From contig JAJHTX010000001.1 in assembly GCA_032164295.1 (NCBI GenBank), forward strand, positions 620,001 to 684,000: 64,000 bases of DNA, in the 5' to 3' direction. Source of the DNA: Inonotus obliquus (taxonomy: Eukaryota > Basidiomycota > Agaricomycetes > Hymenochaetales > Hymenochaetaceae). Position 1 is the stretch's first letter. Every line of letters starts with the position of its first letter. A program made the translations under genes and the position numbers. The notes under the pieces were generated by a model that saw only the letters and a list, made by a program, of their open reading frames with translations, ran no database searches and was not told the origin of the DNA. Below, one piece after another: positions 57,336 to 64,000 of the stretch.

Positions 57336-58831
57336 TTAGGAAAGAGGCGGGTTCGCGTTTTGCACCAAGGTCTCGAAGTAGCTCTGGAACCATGTACCAG
57401 CTTCAGGCGCAGGTTGAGTGGCATCACTTTGAGCGCAATCTAATAGAAAGAAAGGAATATTATTAATGAAACGATGAGGGATGAACAGAAGGAAGACGTA
57501 CGAGAGTCAAAGCGAGCAGCAGATGTGTCAGAAGTACCGTCACTCTCACCCGGTGGCTTGACTAAAAACGTGGTTGATACATATTATAGCAAAACTTTGA
57601 AAAATACCAGGGAGAAGTACGTACCCCAAACAATAGCATCGATCAAGTCATTGCCGGTATCCGTCGAAGGTCTGGGACCAAGCCCAGCACCAAGGACGTT
57701 ACACCAATCACCTTCCGCAGTGCGAATACCAGCAACACCCGATCGACTCTGATCGACAATGAAGTTCGCCGGGAACCCGCTCTGTTGGAGAAGAGGAGCG
57801 ATGGCATTAACGTAGAGCTCCTCGTCGTAGTTGGGGTTAGGTGATTGGGCCGGATCTTCTTCGCCTCGAAGGAGGTTATAGTTTGATACGTCGGTTGCAA
57901 GGCCACGAACAGTCTATGTTTTTTATACACGTTAGGTATCCGGGGACAGGAAGGAAAGAAGAGAGCGAGAACGTACCGCACCACTGCCCGCTCCCTGCAA
58001 TACGGAAGCAAACAAGTCGACTGCTGGTTGAAGGTTTGCAGGCCAGCCAAGCCATCCTGAATGACCGGCGTCGAGGTAAAGCCAGACATTGTCTTGCTGC
58101 AATTTGGAAATAGCATACGATACAAGTTCCTACAACAGACAAGTAAAGATATTAAGTTGGTGGGTCTCGGAGAAACATGAGCAATGGGAGAAACAGACCT
58201 TATATGTGCTCTCAGCATTAGCGCACTGAGCGACATCCAGGTTCGTCACAAGGTTTGCAAGCCCGTCGGGTTCAACAACAAATACTACGCGAACATTCGG
58301 GAATTCTGAGACGAAAATTAGGTTACCAGTTTTCAACCTCTACTTGATGCAAAGTGACCCACGTTCGACTTGCTCAGCAATAGAATCGATGTACGCTTGG
58401 TACTTCTCTGCGCCACCGTCAGCGATGGTGAATTCACCAGCGGAGGCTTCAGCAGCGCAATCGCGATCAGGAAGGTCGTAGATTACAGCCTGAACAACTT
58501 GTGTGCCTCCTGCGGCATCGGCTTGAGAAAGAATGTCACCGAGGTCGGCAACTTTCTCTGCCACGTCCATCCAGAAGAAAACTGGGATCTGCGACACTTG
58601 TGCAGCCTTTGCGGCAAGCGACGAGTCTGAAATGCTATAACAGAAAAACGGTCAGGCAACGGACTCAAATTCGGAATATGAAGCGACTTACCTGGCAACT
58701 GCCGCTTGCACCTCATCAGCATATGACGGGGTCAAGAAAACAGAGGCACCCTCAAAGGGGTTTCCGGACCCGGCGGCCTTGACAAGGACTGGGACGCAAG
58801 ATACGAGTGCAGCGAGGGCGGTGAACCTCAT
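57336..58831 (-). CDS. Secreted cellobiohydrolase, GH6 (no CBM1)
   Basis: Inverting exo-cellulase acting from the non-reducing end. Seven exons from ATG 58831 to TAA 57336. Signal peptide MRFTALAALVSCVPVLVKAA, then directly the catalytic domain: GNPFEGASVFLTPSYADEVQ, VPVFFW-like IPVFFWMDVAEKVADLGDIL, AVIYDLPDRDCAAEASAGEF (catalytic Asp in DRDC), VVFVVEPDGLANLVTNLDVA, WLYLDAGHSGWLGWPANLQP, DVSNYNLLRGEEDP, DQSRSGVAGIR, WCNVLGAGLGPRPSTDTGND, VKPPGESDGTSD, and the C-terminus QPAPEAGTWFQSYFETLVQN. No cellulose-binding module or Ser/Thr linker is present at the N-terminus, where fungal Cel6A usually has one. A TATA box stands about 65 bp upstream. Confidence 0.93.
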
Positions 58832-58891
58832 TTTTTCCAGGGGAGTCGATCTGTCGACGTTATGGACCTTTGACCTCCAAACACAAGCATC

Positions 58892-58899
58892 TTATATAT
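58892..58899 (-). promoter_or_regulatory. TATA box of the GH6 gene
   Basis: ATATATAAG-type element on the minus strand, about 65 bp before the ATG at 58831, a usual distance for a strongly regulated fungal gene. Confidence 0.6.
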
Positions 58900-59940
58900 C
58901 CTTGAAAGTCTGATTTCACCGACGCTAGGAGCAATGTCGGGTGATGAGCTCTGCGACCCGCAATATCAAAGGACAGCTCAGCAACATGTCCGTATGACTT
59001 CGTCAAGTTTCAGTCACCAGAGGAAGCCGTAAAAGCCGTGGTTTCAGAAAAGTATTGGGAAGGAAAGACACCGATATTCTAGCGCGAATGCCATATGTCT
59101 CCTGCAGTATTCGAGAAGCATCGTCATGGAGCAGCGTTTCTCCAGAAGGGCAGAGAAACACAAACTACAATAAGTCAGACATTGCGTGATGTTGCAACAG
59201 GAGATATCCTCCGTCGATATTTTCCGCGCCGGCAGCGAAATATGTCCTCAAGCAGAAAACACAAGTCGATTAGAGACCGCAATCTCAAGAAACCGCCGAG
59301 TAATGTTATCATGACTAATAATAGACCAGCGATTGAGAACCAACTTGAAGCTGCCTGAATATACAGAGGCCCTAGTACTTGGTCAGCTGGCGACCTGAGT
59401 GAAAAAACGTCCAGTACGAGCCTACGACAGGAGTGTCAGTTCTGGTGGAACGATGCAATTGCGGTCATAGGAGCAGCACAAAAATACGACCGTGTGCAAA
59501 CTTCGAGCTAGCGATACGTGGAAGATATATGTCAAGTATACAGAGCCCGAGATTGTGTATTCGGAGGGTGTTCTTGTGTGATACGGATTTGTCGAAAAAC
59601 ATATCAAGATGACCGAGAATCATCCGTTTTGCCAGTGGATGGTGGTGGTGGTATGTCTTCGGGAGATATCTTCAAACAGTGTCGCCGCTTTGGCGGCATT
59701 CCACTATTTCTGCGCACAGTTTTCGAACAGAAGACGTCAGTCGCGGATTGAGGTCTTTGATTGAACGAAGAAGACCAAGAGAATGGTAGGGTGATTTATG
59801 TAGTATGTTTCGCAGTGGGCAGGGCACATTGAGCAAATCCGATCACGTGTCCAGAAATGAGCATGTCAGCGTGTCCACTCAGCCAATCGATTGGACTCAA
59901 CGTTAACAAATTCTTCGCGCAGATTCAGAGCTTGCGTGCT
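58900..59940. promoter_or_regulatory. Divergent intergenic region, GH6 and DHHC genes
   Basis: About 1 kb upstream of both genes. Short frames (for example one starting at 59095) show no family features. A GATCACGTGTCC E-box-like site near 59841 lies about 100 bp before the plus-strand start. No gene supported. Confidence 0.45.
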
Positions 59941-61984
59941 ATGGGTCGCCTTCTGGGTCGAATATGGGTTGGATTCACCACATCTCTCATCGCTTTCATT
60001 GCCTACTCGTCCCAAATATTCGTCATATGGCCATGGTATGGACGTGAACTGTCCGTAGACTTGCTCACTCTGCTTTTCCCCTTCAAGTGAGTTCCGTCCT
60101 ATCTCGAGCGTGCCGGGCTGAAAGAATCTGATCGGCTGACGTGCATGTCGTAGTTTTCTTGTCGGAATGCTATATTGGAATTACTATCTCACAGTGACGA
60201 CGGATCCAGGGCGTGTACCACGAGGATGGGTCTGTGCCTCTTGAACGTCTTCGGAATCAGCAGTCTCATGCAATTTGGTTTGACTAACAGGAGCCAGACA
60301 CACATTCTGAGGAAGGGTATGAAGTGAAGCCTCTTACCGGAAATCCACGATACTGTAGAATGTGCGATTCATATAAACCACCACGGACACACCACTGTCG
60401 GCAGTGCAGGAGGTAAGTATCTCCCAATACTAGTATGTTGAGCGAGGTAAATTGATCGTCGCGTTATAGATGTGTCCTTCGTATGGACCATCATTGCCCT
60501 TGGGTGAACAATTGCGTCGGTCACCGTAATCACGGACACTTCATTCGCTTTCTCTTCTTCGTCGATGTTGCGTGCTCGTACCACATGTTTATGATGGTTC
60601 GTAGAACGCTGGATGCTATGAATGCAAGATACTGGGTTAGTTATCCATATGTCTCCGAAATTTTGTGCCTTTAACTAACTTTGATCATTAGGAGGGTCCT
60701 GATACAGTGGAGTTTGTATTTATTATTCTCAATTATGTGACTTGCATTCCGGTGCTTCTTGCGGTGGGGGGTTTCAGGTATGTCGATTGGTTCACTATGG
60801 ATGGCATGACCAGTGTCTGACTTTCGAACGCTTAAGCTTGTATCATTTCTATTGTCTCAGCATTAACACAACTACAATCGAGAACTGGGAAAAAGACAAG
60901 GTTGCCACGCTTGTGAAGAGAGGGAAAATCCACGAAGTATGCCTTCTTTTTATATTTCCGCCCTAGACTTACAGTGATTTGTCCCTTAAGGTCAAGTTCC
61001 CCTACGTGCGTATCTTATAGAAAATGTTCCATTAACGACTTAAGCTTACCGGAGTATCCGCGCAGAACATTGGAATGCTCACAAACATTGAATCGGTTCT
61101 TGGCAAGAACCCCCTTCTATGGTGCTGTCCCTCGATTCCCCCAGGAAACGGGATAAAGTTCCGTGTAATTGAAGCCGATGGTAGGTGGTTTGCGCTCAAT
61201 CATCGTTCGCGGGAGGAGGGCGAAGACACATATGAAGATGCAGGACACCAAGCGTGATATATAGATGAATATTGTTCTCGCACTTGGTTTCGTGAGCCAG
61301 CTTATTATTTCCCCAAATGTGAGAACTCATACAACCTCATCCGCTGTATTCTAGTGGTCACTGCTTGCATTCTTCCATGTCTCATTTCTTCATGATTATG
61401 TGGAGTTTCGCTGACATTGTTCCGCTGTTCTAGATGGCGAAGCTCGTCCTTGGCCACCTGAAGATCCTGACAACAGGAGTTTCACCTTCAACCATGAGGA
61501 TGAGGATGATCATGAGTTAGAGCTACCAGCCTCGCCATGGACTTACGAAAATGGCACCGTAAACCCTACACTAGAACCTTCAAATGCATTTCGTCGCCGA
61601 GCTACGCGAGCTAATCGAAAGACTGAAGGCATCGCGAACGTCCCACCCTACCACCCGGACTACGGCAAGCCATTTCAATCACCGTACAACCATTACTCTT
61701 CAGAGAGCGAAGAGGGTGACAGTGACGAATATCGTTATTACGAAGGGAGGCGCCGCCGGGTACGTCGAGGTTCGGAAGGATTTGAGGTTAAGATGAGTCC
61801 TGTTGACCGCGAGGCGATTTTAAGACGATATATGTGGACAAGAGGCGAAGAGGTGGGACGATATAAGACGTATGAACCGGAACCAGAAACGCCCTCGACT
61901 TCACCCTCACCTCCGCATGGAAGTCAGGAAGGGTATGAGGATGAGTTACCCCTTGGAGCGGAAGCTGCTGTGATAGTACAGTAA
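59941..61984 (+). CDS. PFA4: DHHC palmitoyltransferase, PFA4-like
   Basis: ER membrane protein S-acyltransferase; in yeast Pfa4 palmitoylates chitin synthase Chs3. Membrane segments: around [34 protein letters not shown], then two after the catalytic core ([40 protein letters not shown]). The Cys-rich DHHC domain is complete: [48 protein letters not shown]. The TTxE-like motif appears as [13 protein letters not shown] 15-nt exon (60991-61005) encodes VKFPY. A ~250-nt intron precedes [17 protein letters not shown]. The C-terminus is acidic/basic and disordered, ending [12 protein letters not shown] 59941 (MGRLLGRIW) is preferred because it starts right at family homology; an in-frame ATG at 59857 is possible. 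Confidence 0.85.
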
Positions 61985-62265
61985 TTTCATTGGACTCAGC
62001 CTCATCTGTTCACTTTATGGATATTTTTGCTTCTGTTATCGTTAATGCCTTCCACATAGTAGGACACTTATAAATCAAAACATTAATCGGACATGGATTC
62101 GGGTGAGGGAGTGGTGTGTACAAGAGATAATACACTTCACGACGAATTTAACTTTACACTGGAGTATCCGAAAGCTAGAGATAGGTTGATAAATAACACC
62201 AAGAAAACCGAAAAGAGGCCTAGGAAAATCAAGAATAAGCGGCACGCTGAAACTACCAGTAATAA

Positions 62266-64000
62266 CTAAGAAACTGTAAGGTACACCCTCCATGGTACAT
62301 CATTCCCCTTACGAGCCACTTCAAGAACATGTTGTCCCGCAGCCAGATTAACGGACCAGCAGTCATCGCGTTCCGCGTGCGCCTCAGAGGTTCCGTTGAC
62401 GTTGGCATTTACTGGTTTTAGTGGCTCTTCAGTACTTGAAGTCACAGGCTGACCGTCGAGCTTAACCTCGACCTCCATCGGAGTTGCCCATCGCCATTCC
62501 CGCTTGTCTTTCTTCTCGTTCGTAAATGCGGGAGTGGTCAATACCGCAGGAGCGGGAGGCTGCTCTTGGGGTACCTCAGGAGGCTTGATCTCTTGGTCAA
62601 TTGGCACAACTTTCTTCGGTCGACCGCGTCCTCGTCTCCTTGGTGTCTGAACCGTCTTCGCTTCTTCAGTTTCACTCTCCTCAACCTCGACCTCATGTAG
62701 CGCAAACTTTACATTGCGCACGAACAGCTCTGGTTCCGTGATTGGTACGCGCAGAGCAAAATTTCGAACGCCTGCAGTTTCATCAAGTAATGCAAGGCGC
62801 CGGCGTAACTGACCGTTATTCGGCGGACAACACTCAAGTCGTACGCTATATAACCCCGCCGCACTTGCTGGTGGCACTGGTGATGGAGCGTCTGTACGAC
62901 CAGTAGTGACTAGAGGGGTAGGGACAGTCGGACCAGGTGTAGTTGAACTACGAGCGGGCGTCTGTGATGTTGTCCCGGTGGCTGACGGAGCGTAGAAATT
63001 CTGTGCAGGGATGTGATTAGGGGCCGTGTAATGTTGGAAAGGAGTGTATGTCGAAGACTGTTGTTGTTGTGAATGCGTCTGAGCGGGCTGCGACGTCTTC
63101 ACTTGTGCGGGCGTTGCTGCTTTTGCATGCTTCGGGGCTGGCATTGCAAGCGCTGGTGCAGTTACAACGGCAGGAACGGGGGTAGTAGTAGTGGGGGGCG
63201 AAGTCGGGGTATGCGTTGAATACGAGATAGACGCGGTCGAAGGGAGAGTTGGGGCTGGTGCAGCTGGCGAACCTGCCTTTACTTCCTTGTTATCGGACAA
63301 TGACCCGCCAACAGTGGTACCCGATCCTGAGCCTCCCGCAGGAGGAAGGCGAAGACGCACAATTGCTGTGTTCGCTTCACCACTCTGTGCAGCTTCTGCG
63401 TTGCTGTTATGGGCAGCTGCATGGTGGCCCGGTAGCTTCAACCTAATTCTGTTATGCGAGACTTCTGGAGATGCCGACGAATCTACTACCTCAGCCCCTT
63501 TCATGTGGTATTTGGCTGGGAGATCTGTCATAATTTGGTGGAAATAGGTCTACAAAAGTTATTTTCAGTCGGCGCTTGGCATAAATCTAGTGAAGACACC
63601 CATACCCTCATAACAAGTGCATCCTCCCATATTAGTGAATGCTCTTCGTTGAAATCCATCGCATTTGAGAAGACGAGATCCACATCATTTATGAAATCGG
63701 GGATCGAGGTGTACTCTTTGCGTTTTATTCGTTTCTGAAGAAGCAGGAAATGAGCCAGAGGGCGATAGTGCTGTGGGAGACAGGCTCACAAAGATATCCT
63801 CTATGCAAATGGGCCGCTTAGTTAACTTGTAGTATAGTGGCCATTTCTTCTTCGACGGCAGCTCCATAAATGCGTCTGATAGTTTACGTCCGCTGAGGAT
63901 GGTCATGAGTAGAAATACACGCGGGAAGAGTACTCAAACGTACCCTTCACCCTCTTTCGCCACCAGCTTCAGCAATCGATTCTTCATCAGTCGATGGATG
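62266..64000 (-). CDS. RSC4: Bromodomain protein, RSC4-like chromatin remodelling subunit (5' end outside window)
   Basis: The bromodomain is split over three exons near the right edge: KLVAKEGEGGRKLSDAFMEL and PSKKKWPLYYKLTKRPICIE, then KRIKRKEYTSIPDFINDVDL and VFSNAMDFNEEHSLIWEDAL (conserved Asn in FNEE), then TYFHQIMTDLP. The long last exon (to TAG 62266) has a Pro/Thr/Gln-rich linker, an AT-hook-like RRRGRGRPKK and a C-terminal domain ending WSVNLAAGQHVLEVARKGND and VPWRVYLTVS, as in fungal RSC4-type proteins. Bromodomains bind acetyl-lysine on histones and anchor the nuclear RSC complex. The beginning, which may contain another bromodomain, is missing. RSC1/2 or another polybromo-like protein is the alternative. 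Confidence 0.75.

Noticed and set aside
59095..59358. Basic 87-codon frame between GH6 and the DHHC gene
   Set aside because: No domain, no good context for start or stop, no neighbouring exon; not enough to call a gene.
1..64000. CRISPR arrays, phage or bacterial defence systems, tRNA or rRNA genes
   Set aside because: The sequence is clearly nuclear fungal DNA. No regularly spaced repeats and no convincing tRNA box A/box B pair or rRNA segment were found by eye.

Overview
The window is a gene-dense stretch of a filamentous fungal genome, most likely a basidiomycete of the Agaricomycetes. The genes have many short GT-AG introns (about 50-70 nt, with CTAAC/CTGAC-like branch points). Families present include RSC9, a PalI-type membrane protein, paired DUF6699-like proteins, a GH51 arabinofuranosidase and a GH6 cellobiohydrolase without a cellulose-binding module. 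No bacterial, viral or CRISPR feature was seen. All exon structures are my own conceptual splicing, with no transcript evidence.

Layout: 3-1020 is the 3' end of an agmatinase-family gene ending in KDEL. 1458-3449 (-) is an HxxGD-type acyltransferase. 3450-11105 is gene-poor and holds two diverged direct copies of a ~1.7 kb repeat (5120-6895 and 8010-9715) flanking one small unknown gene. 11106-15951 is a head-to-head pair: a GDP-fucose-type Golgi transporter (-) and a type II membrane protein with an O-fucosyltransferase-like HxRxGDF motif (+). Next come a PalI/SUR7-like protein, an MFS sugar transporter (-), RSC9 (+), an FBXO21-like F-box protein (-), a CxxC..HxxxC finger protein (-), mitochondrial processing peptidase alpha (+), an alkaline ceramidase (+), a basic mitochondrial-type protein (+), a PEHE-like chromatin protein (-), and the divergent pair NAF1 (-) / mitochondrial EF-Ts (+). 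The last third has a 24-exon secreted GH51 enzyme, a small doubtful gene, a damaged cyclin, a CCDC124/Lso2-like protein, two adjacent DUF6699-like genes, a GH6 cellobiohydrolase (-), a DHHC palmitoyltransferase (PFA4-like) and, running off the right edge, an RSC4-like bromodomain subunit (-).

Themes: most genes are housekeeping (translation, mitochondrial import and translation, snoRNP assembly, chromatin remodelling). GH51 and GH6 suggest a plant-polymer-degrading lifestyle, and the transporter/transferase pair suggests fucosylated glycoconjugates. The most unusual signal is structural: several genes can only be read in frame, with conserved motifs intact, if microexons of 3, 4, 9, 11, 12, 15 or 17 nt are spliced in. 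These include two 3-nt exons in GH51 and two identical 4-nt ATAT exons in unrelated genes. Some introns are multiples of three without stops, and one is best read as GC-AG.
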